From Halomonas halocynthiae DSM 14573 (GTDB lineage: Bacteria; Pseudomonadota; Gammaproteobacteria; Pseudomonadales; Halomonadaceae), in the NCBI RefSeq assembly GCF_000425725.1, contig NZ_KE384439.1, positions 281,309 through 345,308 on the forward strand: 64,000 nucleotides of DNA, given 5' to 3'. Position numbers and translations under genes: made by a program. This document shows, piece by piece, positions 28,281 to 36,767 of the stretch. The stretch's first letter is position 1, and each line of letters starts with the position of its first letter. Below the pieces are notes generated by a model. The model was not told the origin of the DNA, did no database searches, and was given only the letters and a program-made list of their open reading frames with translations.

Positions 28281-28984
28281 GGCGATCGGCACCACCAGCC
28301 CAGCTTGCGCTAGGTGTCGGAGTGCGCGAAGAGGCGACTTTCAGCAACATGTATGCAGGGCCTAATGTTGGGTTGGTCGAAAAGCTCTCTTGCCAGCTGG
28401 ATGATGAGGGAGAGCCTTTTATTTACCTGTGGGGGGGCGAAGGTAGTGGCCGTAGCCATTTGCTGCAGGCTGCTTGTCATGAGGCGTCAGACCGGGATTG
28501 TCGAGCGCTTTATCTGCCGCTCAATGACCTGGGGCATTTCCCCCCATTGATGCTTGAGGACATAGAACGCCTGGACCTGGTCGCTATTGATGACTTGGAG
28601 TCTGTCGTAGGGCGTAAGCGCTGGGAGGAGGCGTTATTTCATGCGTTCAATCGTTTGCGCGATAATGGTAAGCGTTTGCTGGTGTCTGCCGCGGTGCCGC
28701 CGCGTCAGCTCCAGGTCCAGTTGCCGGATCTGGCGTCAAGGCTATGCTGGGGAATGACGTTTCATGTGCGTGGGCTTGATGACGAGCAGCGCTTAGCGGC
28801 ACTGCAGCTGCGAGCTAAGGCGAGAGGGATGCTACTGAGCGAAGAAGTGGCGCGCTATATCTTGCATCGAGAGCCGCGCCGACTTGATGCGTTGTTTGCC
28901 TGCCTTGAAACGCTGGATAGCGCCTCGCTATCGGCCCAGCGTCGGCTGACAATTCCTTTCGTCAAACAAACGCTGGGCTGGTGA
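28277..28984 (+). CDS. hda: DnaA regulatory inactivator Hda
   Basis: Hda bound to the sliding clamp stimulates ATP hydrolysis by DnaA, preventing re-initiation. The 235-residue protein has an N-terminal clamp-binding motif (AQLALGV, residues 7-13) like the QLSLPL of E. coli Hda. The P-loop-like GGEGSGRSHLLQAA carries the Arg typical of Hda. Walker B LVAIDDLESV and sensor regions follow. It overlaps the upstream permease gene (ATGA), so they are likely one transcript. A tandem repeat begins 25 bases after the stop. Confidence 0.93.
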   Translation: MRRSAPPAQLALGVGVREEATFSNMYAGPNVGLVEKLSCQLDDEGEPFIYLWGGEGSGRSHLLQAACHEASDRDCRALYLPLNDLGHFPPLMLEDIERLDLVAIDDLESVVGRKRWEEALFHAFNRLRDNGKRLLVSAAVPPRQLQVQLPDLASRLCWGMTFHVRGLDDEQRLAALQLRAKARGMLLSEEVARYILHREPRRLDALFACLETLDSASLSAQRRLTIPFVKQTLGW

Positions 28985-29008
28985 GCTCTTTTGACAAGGC
29001 GTGGCATG

Positions 29009-29084
29009 CTTAAGGGTCAATCTTAAGGGCCAATCTTAAGGGGCAATCTTAAGGGCTAACTTAAGGCTAATCTTAAGGGCTAAG
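29009..29084. repeat. six-copy tandem repeat, unit CTTAAGGG(C/T)(C/T)AAT, 12-13 bp
   Basis: Six head-to-tail units start at 29009, 29022, 29035, 29048, 29060 and 29072. All begin CTTAAGG, itself containing the palindrome CTTAAG; the rest drifts (GTCAAT, GCCAAT, GGCAAT, GCTAA, CTAAT, GCTAAG). It fills the space between the convergent hda and lipoprotein genes, and the last unit includes the lipoprotein stop codon. Confidence 0.85.
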
Positions 29085-29654
29085 CTGGAGCTCTTTGCTT
29101 TCTCCCTTGGCCAAACGAACTTCCGCAATGGCGATGCGGCGTTTGCTGGTATTTGGGTCAATCAGGCTGCCTGATACATAGAAGTCGCCACTGGGTAGAT
29201 TGCGCAATACAAAGTAACCTTCCTCATTGCTTCGCGTGGTATGCGTATATTCTCGGGCCCTTGGGTCTGCCTTGGTGACCGCTCGGCCTGCCAGTGCTCG
29301 CTCAGCCGCTTCGGCAGAGTAGGTGGTGACCGGAGCAACTGAGATGGTTTCGTCGGCACCAATGACAGTGCCTCCTTGGGTTGGCAGTACCAGGCGTCCA
29401 CTGATGGTGGCAGTGCCTGTTTTTTTCAATGCGGCATATTCATCAGCAGGAAATGCTATTTTCCTTTCTACCCGTTTAGCTGGCGGCTTGGGTTTGGCTG
29501 GCGTTTCAGGCTGACTAGGTGCGGGCTTATTTGGCTCGCCACGGTCGATGACTTCGGGCGCACGAATGACGGTCCCGCTGGGATAATAGGTTTGACATCC
29601 GCTTAAGCCGACGAGAGAGGCGAGAAGCATGCCGGCAATAATACGCTTTTTCAT
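29073..29654 (-). CDS. outer-membrane-type lipoprotein with carboxypeptidase-regulatory-like domain
   Basis: This is a 193-residue lipoprotein. A signal peptide (MKKRIIAGMLLASLVGL) ends in a lipobox SGC with Cys at residue 20. The residues after the Cys (Gln-Thr) predict outer-membrane sorting rather than the inner-membrane Asp+2 signal. A Pro/Lys-rich linker leads to a beta-rich domain (GTATISGRLVLPTQGG, later GYFVLRNLPSGDFYVSGSL) resembling carboxypeptidase-regulatory/transthyretin-like domains. Its function is unknown. The ATG is 29654; a GTG one codon earlier is also possible. Its stop lies inside the tandem repeat. Confidence 0.75.
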   Translation of the reverse strand: MKKRIIAGMLLASLVGLSGCQTYYPSGTVIRAPEVIDRGEPNKPAPSQPETPAKPKPPAKRVERKIAFPADEYAALKKTGTATISGRLVLPTQGGTVIGADETISVAPVTTYSAEAAERALAGRAVTKADPRAREYTHTTRSNEEGYFVLRNLPSGDFYVSGSLIDPNTSKRRIAIAEVRLAKGESKELQLSP

Positions 29655-29718
29655 CACGCTGTCCCTTGTTCAATGGGAATAATTAGACCGCTGGTTTAGG
29701 TGATAAGAGCCTGAACAA

Positions 29719-29754
29719 AAAACGGAGCGACCGCAATAGCGGACGCTCCGTTTT
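29719..29754. terminator. bidirectional rho-independent terminator after the phasin gene
   Basis: An 11-pair stem (AAAACGGAGCG at 29719-29729 with CGCTCCGTTTT at 29744-29754) is bounded by A residues on the left and T residues on the right. It is placed about 90 bases past the phasin stop on the minus strand. Confidence 0.8.
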
Positions 29755-29841
29755 GGTTTGTTCACGAAAGCAGCGTAATGCCGCTTTCTATTCCAGCAGG
29801 TATCAGTCCATGACTTATAGGCCTACTGGTGAACACTTGGC

Positions 29842-30216
29842 TTAGGCTTGGCGAGTTGCCTTAGCCGCAGCAGCAGTTGCCTGCTTAGTGTTCTCTTCTG
29901 TTAGCTTCTGGCTTTTGGTGACGAAGTCCTGCTGCAATGCCACGACTTTTTCTGCGTCGCCTTTCATGCGCTCGGTCAGGTCTTTGGCTACTTTCTGCTG
30001 GCTTTCCATGTAAGTGCGCAGACCTTCAGCATCACGAACATTAAGCAGAGCGCGTACTTGGTTCATATTCGCTTCAGCATAAGACTTGCTGGCCTCAAGC
30101 TGGGTATTGACCAGCTTTTCCGTGAAGTCGAGGTTCAAGCTGGCGAAGGCGCGAGCTGGGCCAAAGAACAAGTTCTCGAACTGAGTGGTGTCAAAGTTTT
30201 TCATGATATTTTCCAT
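29842..30216 (-). CDS. phaP: phasin family protein (PHA granule-associated)
   Basis: This is a 124-residue helical protein: FGPARAFASLNLDFTEKLV followed by QLEASKSYAEANMNQVRALLN is the phasin_2 pattern. Phasins coat polyhydroxyalkanoate granules and set their size and number. The C-terminal TKQATAAAAKATRQA is the usual alanine/lysine-rich tail. The ATG 30216 has AAGGAAA six bases upstream, and translation probably starts there rather than at Met5. No PHA synthase is in the window. TGC...GCA inverted repeats upstream (30284-30330) may be operator sites for PhaR. Confidence 0.88.
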   Translation of the reverse strand: MENIMKNFDTTQFENLFFGPARAFASLNLDFTEKLVNTQLEASKSYAEANMNQVRALLNVRDAEGLRTYMESQQKVAKDLTERMKGDAEKVVALQQDFVTKSQKLTEENTKQATAAAAKATRQA

Positions 30217-30283
30217 GTGAATTTCCTTTTAGAGTCAGTGAATTCAAGCGTTACGATGGATGTCGCTGCTTTTTAGATCTCTG

Positions 30284-30330
30284 TTGCATTGCACAATAAC
30301 AAGCTTTTTGATGCGCTGCAACATAGCAGC
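30284..30330. promoter_or_regulatory. two TGC-N-GCA inverted repeats, candidate PhaR operators
   Basis: TTGCATTGCA (30284-30293) and GCTGCAACATAGCAGC (30315-30330) lie 68-114 bases upstream of the phasin start, in the 301-base divergent gap before fumC. They resemble the CTGC-N3/4-GCAG sites recognised by PHA-responsive repressors such as PhaR in other proteobacteria. The rest of the gap shows no gene and no clear structured RNA. Confidence 0.35.
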
Positions 30331-30517
30331 TGGTTTTTTCTTGAATGAAGGAATGTGGTCAGCTAGCCATAAACGTAGCTGTTGTTATTTTGCATTTGGA
30401 TCTTGCTCCAGGGTCTTGCATCTGCCGAGTCGTAGTCGTGTATGAGGTTCAAAACACGGGGGGATGGCGTGTATGGTTGTAAGGTGTTGAGAGCGTAGTG
30501 GCAAAAGGGGTAGCCAG

Positions 30518-31897
30518 ATGAGCGATAAGCGAATTGAACACGACAGTATGGGCAAGCTGGATGTGCCCGTTGATGCGTTGTATGGCGCGCAAACGCAGCG
30601 CGCAGTCAATAATTTTCCAATATCTGGCCACCGTATGCCGCCGGCGTTTATTCATGCCGTGGCACGAATCAAGTTGGCGGCTGCCACGGTTAATTACGAC
30701 CTTGAGTTGCTTGACGGCGAGCGTGCTGATGCCATTGGCCGTGCCGCTAGCGCTATTATTAATGGCGAGCATGATGATCAGTTTCCGGTAGATGTGTATC
30801 AGACGGGATCGGGCACTTCGAGTAACATGAATGTTAATGAAGTGATTGCACACCTTGCTAGCCGTGAGGGGGTGACGGTCGGCCCCAATGATCACGTCAA
30901 TATGGGGCAGTCGAGTAACGATGTTATTCCTACGGCGCTGCATTTGTCCGCAGCGATTGAGCTGACAGGGACTTTGCGGCCAGCGCTTACGCATCTGCGT
31001 AAACGAATCAATGCGCGGGGCATGGCGCTTGATGAGGTGGTCAAAACGGGGCGTACACATTTGATGGACGCCATGCCACTGCGAATGAGCCAAGAGTTAG
31101 GCGGCTGGTCAAGCCAGTTGGGGCAGGCCGTTGAGCGCTTTGATAGTGTACTGCTAAGGCTGTGTCGCCTGGCTCAGGGCGGTACCGCAGTGGGAACCGG
31201 TATTAACGCTCATCCAGAGTTTGCTGAGCGCATGGCCGCCGCGCTGAGTCAGCAGACGGGGCTTGCGCTTGAACCTAACGATAGTTTCTTTGCCAGCTTA
31301 GGTGGGCAGGATGCTGCGGTAGAGCTTTCAGGGCAATTGCGCGGGTTGGCTTGTGTCATCATGAAAATTGCCAACGATTTGCGTTGGATGAATTCAGGGC
31401 CATTAGCGGGGCTTGGCGAGATTGAATTAGAAGCCCTGCAGCCGGGTAGCTCAATTATGCCAGGCAAAGTCAATCCGGTGATTCCTGAGGCGGCCGCGCA
31501 GGTGGCTGCCCAGGTTATCGGTTTGGATGCCGCAGTCACTGTGGCGGGACAGAGCGGCAACTTTCAACTCAATGTGATGCTGCCGCTGGTGGCCAATAAT
31601 TTGCTCACCTCAATAACGTTAATGAGCAATATTTCCTACCTGCTGGCTGATCGTTGTATTGCGACGTTCAAGGTGCGAGAAGAGCACCTGCGAGAGCCAC
31701 TGTCGCGCAACCCCATTCTGGTCACTGCGTTGAACTCGGTGATTGGGTATGAGGCTGCTGCAGCCATTGCCAAGCAGGCTTACAAAAGTGGCCGTCCAGT
31801 GATCGATGTGGCAGAAGAGCAAACTCGGCTTTCTCGTGCAGAGCTGGAGCGTCTATTAGACCCCGTGGCACTGACGTATGGTGGAGTGCCGGGTTGA
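30518..31897 (+). CDS. fumC: class II fumarate hydratase
   Basis: FumC interconverts fumarate and malate in the TCA cycle without an iron-sulfur cluster. The 459-residue length is that of the family. Motifs are TGSGTSSNMNVNEVIA, HVNMGQSSNDVIPTA, TGRTHLMDAMPLRM and the superfamily signature GSSIMPGKVNPVIPE containing the catalytic serine loop. The first residues DSMGKLDVPVDALYGAQTQR are typical. Being oxygen-stable, it can serve under oxidative or iron-poor conditions. It starts at ATG 30518; AAAAGGGG lies about 10 bases upstream. Confidence 0.95.
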   Translation: MSDKRIEHDSMGKLDVPVDALYGAQTQRAVNNFPISGHRMPPAFIHAVARIKLAAATVNYDLELLDGERADAIGRAASAIINGEHDDQFPVDVYQTGSGTSSNMNVNEVIAHLASREGVTVGPNDHVNMGQSSNDVIPTALHLSAAIELTGTLRPALTHLRKRINARGMALDEVVKTGRTHLMDAMPLRMSQELGGWSSQLGQAVERFDSVLLRLCRLAQGGTAVGTGINAHPEFAERMAAALSQQTGLALEPNDSFFASLGGQDAAVELSGQLRGLACVIMKIANDLRWMNSGPLAGLGEIELEALQPGSSIMPGKVNPVIPEAAAQVAAQVIGLDAAVTVAGQSGNFQLNVMLPLVANNLLTSITLMSNISYLLADRCIATFKVREEHLREPLSRNPILVTALNSVIGYEAAAAIAKQAYKSGRPVIDVAEEQTRLSRAELERLLDPVALTYGGVPG

Positions 31898-31904
31898 AGC
31901 CTGG

Positions 31905-32969
31905 TCAGACCTGTTGTGTTCGGGCTTGTCCTTCCATGATGGTGTCTTTTGCTTGCTGGTGTTCCTCACGGCAAGCAGAGGGCGGCTCATGCTCATCGCT
32001 ACGGGAAGGGCGGTAGCACAGGGTGGCAAGTATCGGAAAGTGATCAGAGCCGAAGCCGGGTAGTCGGTGTAGGCGGCTGAGAGTGAAATGCTCGCTGACA
32101 AACACATGGTCCAGCGGCCAGCGCAGCAGAGGGTAGCTCGCATGAAAGGTGCTGAACAGGCCTCGGCCACGACGTGGGTCTAACATGCCGCTGACTCGGC
32201 AAAATAGCCGAGTCGTACGTGACCAAGCAACGTCGTTAAGGTCGCCAGCCACTAGCGTTGGAACTGGGTGCTCATGAATGCGTTTGCCAATTAGCAGTAA
32301 TTCCGCATCGCGCCATAGCGACTCCTCGCTTTCGCCAGGTGCTGGTGGCCTAGGGTGTAGTGCGTGAAAGCGAACAGTATCGCCGCTGGATAATGTTACG
32401 CCGGTGACAATGGAGGGAATATCGTCCTGAATCAGGCGCTCAATGGTGGGTGAAACTAAAGGCAGTCGCGAATACAGGTGCATGCCGTAGAGGTTGTCCT
32501 GGGGAATTCGCACGGCGTTTGGCATGTCCTGTGCCAGGGCTTCATCGAGTTGTGTTTGCCACCAGTCGTCCGATTCTAGCGTGAGCACAATGTCTGGCTT
32601 ATGGTGCTGAATCAGTTTGATTAGCCCTGCTGCGTTACGGTTAGGCGTAAGCACGTTGGCAACCAGAAGGGTCAGGCAGCGGTCATTATGGCCAGGTTCG
32701 GCAGTTTTGACTTGTGTCGGCCATATCGGAGTCCAGGGCAGAATATGACGAGCCTGTAACAACAGGGTTGTTAGACCCGCGCTAAGAACCACCCAGAATC
32801 CTGGTGAGTTAAGCAGTGGTGCGCAAGCGAGCGGCAGCATCGCTAGCACGGCAATTTGTAAGCGCGGAAATTCACAGGCGCGTATCCACCATAGTGTCGA
32901 TGGCAGATAGGCTAAGAGCGTCGCTGCGAGTGTCAGCAGGGAAACAGTGACAATGATGAAGGTAAACAT
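31905..32969 (-). CDS. membrane-anchored endonuclease/exonuclease/phosphatase family protein
   Basis: The N-terminal 85 residues contain three hydrophobic segments (FTFIIVTVSLLTLAATLLAYL and two more). The C-terminal domain of about 260 residues has an EEP (exo/endonuclease/phosphatase) fold. The visible catalytic pieces are VANVLTPN, TLESDDWW (Glu), the HALHPRPP segment, VAGDLNDVAWS (Asp/Asn) and GFGSDHFPI (Asp/His). Targets of this membrane-tethered subgroup are unknown; phosphodiester or phospholipid cleavage is possible. The ATG 32969 has AAAGGAA seven bases upstream. It converges on fumC with a gap of 7 bases. Confidence 0.8.
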   Translation of the reverse strand: MFTFIIVTVSLLTLAATLLAYLPSTLWWIRACEFPRLQIAVLAMLPLACAPLLNSPGFWVVLSAGLTTLLLQARHILPWTPIWPTQVKTAEPGHNDRCLTLLVANVLTPNRNAAGLIKLIQHHKPDIVLTLESDDWWQTQLDEALAQDMPNAVRIPQDNLYGMHLYSRLPLVSPTIERLIQDDIPSIVTGVTLSSGDTVRFHALHPRPPAPGESEESLWRDAELLLIGKRIHEHPVPTLVAGDLNDVAWSRTTRLFCRVSGMLDPRRGRGLFSTFHASYPLLRWPLDHVFVSEHFTLSRLHRLPGFGSDHFPILATLCYRPSRSDEHEPPSACREEHQQAKDTIMEGQARTQQV

Positions 32970-33165
32970 GCTCTGTTTCCTTTGTGGCAAGAGTTCAGAA
33001 TAATAACGATAACACGCAACGCAATGAGCAAAGAACGCCTTGCCGAGTATTACTGCTCGTATTGCTGGGCGTTTTATGACAACGCGGATAATTGAGTGCT
33101 ACATCAGAATGACATAGGCTCAGTGTCGGTAAGCTATCATTTTTTCCTGCTGTCAGGATTTTCTC

Positions 33166-34680
33166 ATGCCTTCGTATCTGCTCTCTATCGACCAGGGCAC
33201 CACCAGCTCTCGGGCGATTTTGTTCGATAAAAAAGGACACGTTGTGCATATTGCTCAGCGTGAGTTCACACAGTATTTTCCTGAAGATGGCTGGGTTGAG
33301 CATGATCCTGAGGCAATCTGGGAGAGTGTATTAGGCACGTGTCGTGATGTGCTGAGTCATCCAGACATTAGCCTAGAGCAAATTGCCGGTATCGGTATGA
33401 CTAACCAGCGGGAAACTACGTTGTTGTGGGATCGTGCTACTGGTGAAATGCTGTATCCAGCGATTGTCTGGCAGGATCGGCGTACCTCGGATGCTTGCCA
33501 GCGGCTGCGCGACCAAGGTTATGAGCCGCTGGTCAGTCAGCGCACAGGATTACTGATTGATCCCTACTTTTCTGCCACTAAGCTCGCCTGGTTGTTAGAT
33601 AACGTGGCAGGTGCCCGCGAGCGGGCTGAGCGTGGGGAGCTGGCCTTTGGTACCGTGGATACTTTCCTGATATGGCGACTCACTCAAGGGCGAGTGCATG
33701 CCACCGATGCTACCAATGCCTCGCGCACCATGTTGTTTGATATTCACCGCCAATGCTGGGATAGCGAACTGTTAGCGCTGTTTGATATTCCTGATAGCGT
33801 GCTGCCAGACGTTAAGGACTCCAGTGATGATTTTGGTTCAGCCGATGCTTGTTGGTTAGGAGGTGAATTACCCATTGCTGGCGTGGCGGGTGATCAGCAA
33901 GCCGCATTATTTGGTCAGGCTTGTTTCGAGCCAGGGATGGGGAAAAGTACCTACGGTACCGGCTGCTTCATGATCGTAAATACGGGAAAACAGGCCGAGG
34001 CGTCACGTAACCGCCTACTGACAACAGTGGGTTATCGTTTAGATGGGGTACCAACGTATGCCATGGAGGGCAGTATTTTTGTGGCAGGTGCGACCATGCA
34101 ATGGCTGCGCGATGGTCTTAAGTTGTTTGCCAATGCCGCTGAGACCGAACAGTTGGCCAGCCAGACTCAGGCGGGAAACCATGTTTACTTAGTGCCTGCT
34201 TTTACGGGGCTGGGTGCGCCGTACTGGGACCCAAAAGCGAGAGGGGCGATTCTTGGCTTAACTCGTGATACAGGTATTGCTGAGATTGTGGCGGCGGGAT
34301 TGCAAGCCGTGTGTTATCAGACGCGTGACCTTCAGGCGTGTATGAGTGATGACATGAGTGCTGCGCCCAGCGCGTTAAGAGTTGACGGCGGCATGGTGGT
34401 GAATAACTGGCTAATGCAATTTCTTGCTGACATGCTCGGCGTGGAGGTTGATCGCCCCGTAACTCAGGAAATTACCGCGCTGGGCGCCGCTTATCTGGCA
34501 GGCTTACAGCTCGGTTGGTATAGCGATCTAAATGATATTGCTGAGTTATGGCACGCCGAACGGCGTTTTTATCCCAGCATGGAGCCCGCTCAGCGAGATC
34601 GACTATATGCCGGCTGGCTGAATGCTGTTAATCGGGTGCGATCTGAGCCAGCATCTGAGTGCCAAGTCATTGAACACTGA
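33166..34680 (+). CDS. glpK: glycerol kinase
   Basis: GlpK phosphorylates glycerol to glycerol-3-phosphate in the cytoplasm. The protein is 504 residues. [14 protein letters not shown] at the start is the phosphate-1 loop, [12 protein letters not shown] and WQDRRT bind glycerol, and [11 protein letters not shown] and later [12 protein letters not shown] bind ADP in the FGGY fold. AGGA lies eight bases before the ATG. No glpF, glpD or glpR is adjacent, so it is an isolated glp gene here. The 196 bases upstream, shared with the divergent EEP gene, hold presumed promoters only. Confidence 0.95.
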   Translation: MPSYLLSIDQGTTSSRAILFDKKGHVVHIAQREFTQYFPEDGWVEHDPEAIWESVLGTCRDVLSHPDISLEQIAGIGMTNQRETTLLWDRATGEMLYPAIVWQDRRTSDACQRLRDQGYEPLVSQRTGLLIDPYFSATKLAWLLDNVAGARERAERGELAFGTVDTFLIWRLTQGRVHATDATNASRTMLFDIHRQCWDSELLALFDIPDSVLPDVKDSSDDFGSADACWLGGELPIAGVAGDQQAALFGQACFEPGMGKSTYGTGCFMIVNTGKQAEASRNRLLTTVGYRLDGVPTYAMEGSIFVAGATMQWLRDGLKLFANAAETEQLASQTQAGNHVYLVPAFTGLGAPYWDPKARGAILGLTRDTGIAEIVAAGLQAVCYQTRDLQACMSDDMSAAPSALRVDGGMVVNNWLMQFLADMLGVEVDRPVTQEITALGAAYLAGLQLGWYSDLNDIAELWHAERRFYPSMEPAQRDRLYAGWLNAVNRVRSEPASECQVIEH

Positions 34681-34714
34681 CGGCTTGTCGATAGCCCCGT
34701 AGCAATAATTGCGC

Positions 34715-34742
34715 TTGCAATCTGTCGGTCGGCAAGTACAAT
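34715..34742 (+). promoter_or_regulatory. sigma70-like promoter for the tRNA-Val pair
   Basis: TTGCAA (34715-34720) and TACAAT (34737-34742) are separated by 16 bases and followed by a GC-rich discriminator. It lies about 57 bases upstream of the first tRNA gene and just past glpK. Confidence 0.5.
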
Positions 34743-34798
34743 ACGCTTCCGTTGTCGCGCTGAAATTCAGCTGTGTGGCAAGAAACAAGACATAATTT

Positions 34799-34875
34799 AG
34801 GACCATAGCTCAGTTGGTTAGAGCGCCACGTTGACATCGTGGAGGTCGGCGGTTCAAATCCGCCTGGTCCTACCA
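34799..34875 (+). tRNA. tRNA-Val (anticodon GAC), copy 1
   Basis: This is a 77-base cloverleaf. The acceptor stem AGGACCA pairs with TGGTCCT, the D arm is GCTCAGTTGGTTAGAGC and the anticodon stem CCACG/CGTGG encloses loop TTGACAT (anticodon GAC, valine). The T arm is GGCGGTTCAAATCCGCC, and the 3' ACCA is encoded. It reads GUC and GUU codons. Confidence 0.97.
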
Positions 34876-34932
34876 AGTATCTGCTGATATTTTGTTAGAA
34901 ACAATTTCAGCTTAGTGAGTCAGAGTTAATTT

Positions 34933-35009
34933 AGGACCATAGCTCAGTTGGTTAGAGCGCCACGTTGACATCGTGGAGGTCGGCGGTTCAAATCCGCCTG
35001 GTCCTACCA
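34933..35009 (+). tRNA. tRNA-Val (anticodon GAC), copy 2
   Basis: This is identical over all 77 bases to the copy at 34799, including the encoded CCA. The identity extends six bases upstream (TAATTT). A 57-base spacer separates the genes, and one transcript ending at the terminator just downstream is likely. Confidence 0.97.
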
Positions 35010-35020
35010 AATTTCAAAAA

Positions 35021-35050
35021 GCCCCTGAGTTTTTGCTCAGGGGCTTTTTT
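35021..35050. terminator. bidirectional terminator after the tRNA-Val genes
   Basis: A perfect 9-pair stem GCCCCTGAG/CTCAGGGGC (35021-35029, 35036-35044) has AAAAA on the left and TTTTTT on the right. It serves the tRNA transcript and, on the minus strand, the convergent GAF-domain gene. Confidence 0.92.
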
Positions 35051-35062
35051 GTTGTTCTCTGC

Positions 35063-35557
35063 TTAGCTCGTAGTGGTTAAGTTAATAACCAGCTTGCTGT
35101 GGGCAATAAACACCTCTATTAGCCGTTCGATACCTTTTTGGTCAACGTCACTGAAGCGAGCGGGTATGGGGCTGTCTAGATCCAGTACGCCCCAGAGCTC
35201 AGCATTGACGATAATCGGTACTACCAGTTCGGCGCGAGAATCAGCGTCGCAGGCAATATGATCGGCTACAGCGAATACGTCATCAACGCGCTGGGTGGTG
35301 CGTTCTCTGGCCGCTTTACCGCAGACTCCTTTGGAAAAGGGGATGGGGTGGCAGGCTGGCTTGCCCTGAAAACTTCCTAAACACAGTACCTCGGGGCGAC
35401 ATTGTAAATAGAAGCCCGCCCAATTCAGGTCAGGAATCTCTTGCATAATAAAGGCGCAGGTCTGGGCGCTATTGGTTAGCCAGTCGCTGTCATCGAGCAG
35501 GGAGGCCAATTGGCGGGCCAGAAGCGGGTAATCGGGGTGTTGCACGAAATGCTCCAT
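35063..35557 (-). CDS. msrC: free methionine-R-sulfoxide reductase (GAF domain)
   Basis: fRMsr reduces free L-methionine-R-sulfoxide. The 164-residue GAF domain contains the three conserved cysteines: Cys69 (GKPACHPI), Cys79 (GVCGKAARER) and Cys103 (HIACDADSRAELVVPI), which form the redox relay of this family. Other diagnostic pieces are NWAGFYL and LGSFQGKPA. ATG 35557 is the start. Its position next to metQ links methionine repair with methionine uptake, though each has its own terminator. Confidence 0.92.
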   Translation of the reverse strand: MEHFVQHPDYPLLARQLASLLDDSDWLTNSAQTCAFIMQEIPDLNWAGFYLQCRPEVLCLGSFQGKPACHPIPFSKGVCGKAARERTTQRVDDVFAVADHIACDADSRAELVVPIIVNAELWGVLDLDSPIPARFSDVDQKGIERLIEVFIAHSKLVINLTTTS

Positions 35558-35601
35558 GGCTGCGATTGCTATAAAAGAATAAAAGGAAAGGCGTCAGCCA
35601 A

Positions 35602-35625
35602 AACGGGCCGACATTCGTCGGCCCG
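35602..35625 (-). terminator. rho-independent terminator of metQ
   Basis: A perfect 10-pair stem with a four-base loop (ACGGGCCGAC at 35602-35611, GTCGGCCCGT at 35616-35625) is followed on the minus strand by TTTTGG. It lies 74 bases after the metQ stop. Confidence 0.8.
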
Positions 35626-35698
35626 TCGCAAGGCGGCTGTTGCGCTGGTTTGTTACACGGCTGAAATTCGCGCTACGGTGCCGGTAGCTGCGCAACGA

Positions 35699-36493
35699 TT
35701 ACTCCCAACCAGGTACTGCGGCACCATCGAACAGTTCTTTGGCCTTGGCAGCCACTTCCTCGCTCTGGTAAGCATCGACTAGCTGAGTAATGGGCTCGGC
35801 AGTCTCATCGCCACTGCGTACAGCGATGATGTTGACGTAGGGCGACTCAGGTCCTTCGCGCACCAGAGCGTCGTCTAGGTTTAGCCCGGCGGGTTGGGCG
35901 AACGTGTTGTTAATGAATGCTAGGTCAACATCGGGCAGTACGCGGGGCAGCTGAGCTGCTTCGATTTCACGGAAGGCAAACTTGCGGGGGTTTTCAGTAA
36001 TATTCAGTGGTGTCGCTTCGAGGTTTTCAGGGTCATCCAGAGTAATCAAGCCCTGATTGTGAAGCAGAATCAGAGAACGGCCTTCGTTTGTCGGGTCGTT
36101 GGGAAGAGCAATGACAGCGCCTTTTGGCAGGGCATCAAGGCTGTCGTATTTTTCGGAGTATGCCCCAATTGGATAGACGAATGTTAGCCCAGCGATGGCA
36201 AGGTCGTAGCCGCGGTCATTGATCATTGTCTGTAGGTAGGGCTTATGCTGGTAAGCATTGGCATCCAAGCTGCCATCTGCCAGCGCGGCGTTGGGCGTCA
36301 CGTAATCGGTAAATTCGATGATTTCGACATCCAGGCCGTGGCGCTCTTTCGCGAGTTCGGCAGCCACCTGCATGACATCAGTTTCTGGGCCAGCGATTGT
36401 GCCAATTTTAATGCTGTGTTGCTCGGCGTGAGCCTGGCCGATGGCCAGTGCCAGTGCGGTAGCGGCAAAGCCGCGAATCAGAATGTTGCGCAT
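35699..36493 (-). CDS. metQ: methionine ABC transporter substrate-binding protein
   Basis: MetQ captures methionine in the periplasm for the MetNI importer. It is a 264-residue NlpA-family protein: KIGTIAGPETDVMQVAAEL, ANAYQHKPYLQ, LPNDPTNEGRSLILL and AFINNTFAQPAGL are its conserved segments. A Sec signal peptide with an AHA cleavage site near residue 23 is present. There is no lipobox cysteine, unlike E. coli MetQ, so it should be a soluble periplasmic protein. It is 4.2 kb away from metI, with three unrelated genes between. It is monocistronic. Confidence 0.92.
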   Translation of the reverse strand: MRNILIRGFAATALALAIGQAHAEQHSIKIGTIAGPETDVMQVAAELAKERHGLDVEIIEFTDYVTPNAALADGSLDANAYQHKPYLQTMINDRGYDLAIAGLTFVYPIGAYSEKYDSLDALPKGAVIALPNDPTNEGRSLILLHNQGLITLDDPENLEATPLNITENPRKFAFREIEAAQLPRVLPDVDLAFINNTFAQPAGLNLDDALVREGPESPYVNIIAVRSGDETAEPITQLVDAYQSEEVAAKAKELFDGAAVPGWE

Positions 36494-36683
36494 GTCATTG
36501 TCTCCCTGACGAGTAAAAGTGCGTGTGACTCATAGTAATGGAATATGTACTGTTTTTGTAATTCTTTTTGGTTATTAGTTTTGGTGGTCTGAAAACGCGA
36601 TGTCAGGTGATGGCGCGCCTTTTGCCGCCAACCGGCTGTCAGCCTTGTTGCTCATCAATCGGTGCGTTATGGTTTGTGAGTGT

Positions 36684-36767
36684 TAGACACGGGGTGTCCC
36701 GCTAGTCGTGGGGCTGAGACAACACCCGTTGAACCTGATCCAGTTCATACCGGCGAAGGAATGTCTA
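36684..36767 (+). promoter_or_regulatory. TPP (thi-box) riboswitch upstream of the SDR gene
   Basis: Conserved THI-element blocks are present in order: GGGGTGTCC (36691), GGGCTGAGA (36711), then CCCGTTGAACCTGATC and CATACCGGCGAAGGAA. The ends TAGACA (36684-36689) and TGTCTA (36762-36767) close helix P1. It binds thiamine pyrophosphate and lowers expression of the downstream SDR and monooxygenase genes. No T-tract terminator follows, so translational control is the likely mode. A hairpin pair at 36807-36834 lies just before the AAGGA ribosome site. The remaining gap back to metQ (36494-36683) shows nothing else. Confidence 0.95.

Noticed and set aside
29009..29084. CRISPR array
   Set aside because: Units are only 12-13 bases, lie head to tail with no spacers, and no cas gene is present; it is a tandem repeat.
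33001..33165. Terminator or small RNA in the glpK/EEP gap
   Set aside because: A loosely paired AACGCC...GGCGTT element is seen, but both flanking genes start here, pairing is interrupted, and no clear promoter supports an RNA gene.
34799..35009. Attachment-site duplication of a mobile element at tRNA-Val
   Set aside because: Both copies are complete tRNA genes with only a 57-base spacer and no integrase or cargo; simple tandem gene duplication is enough.
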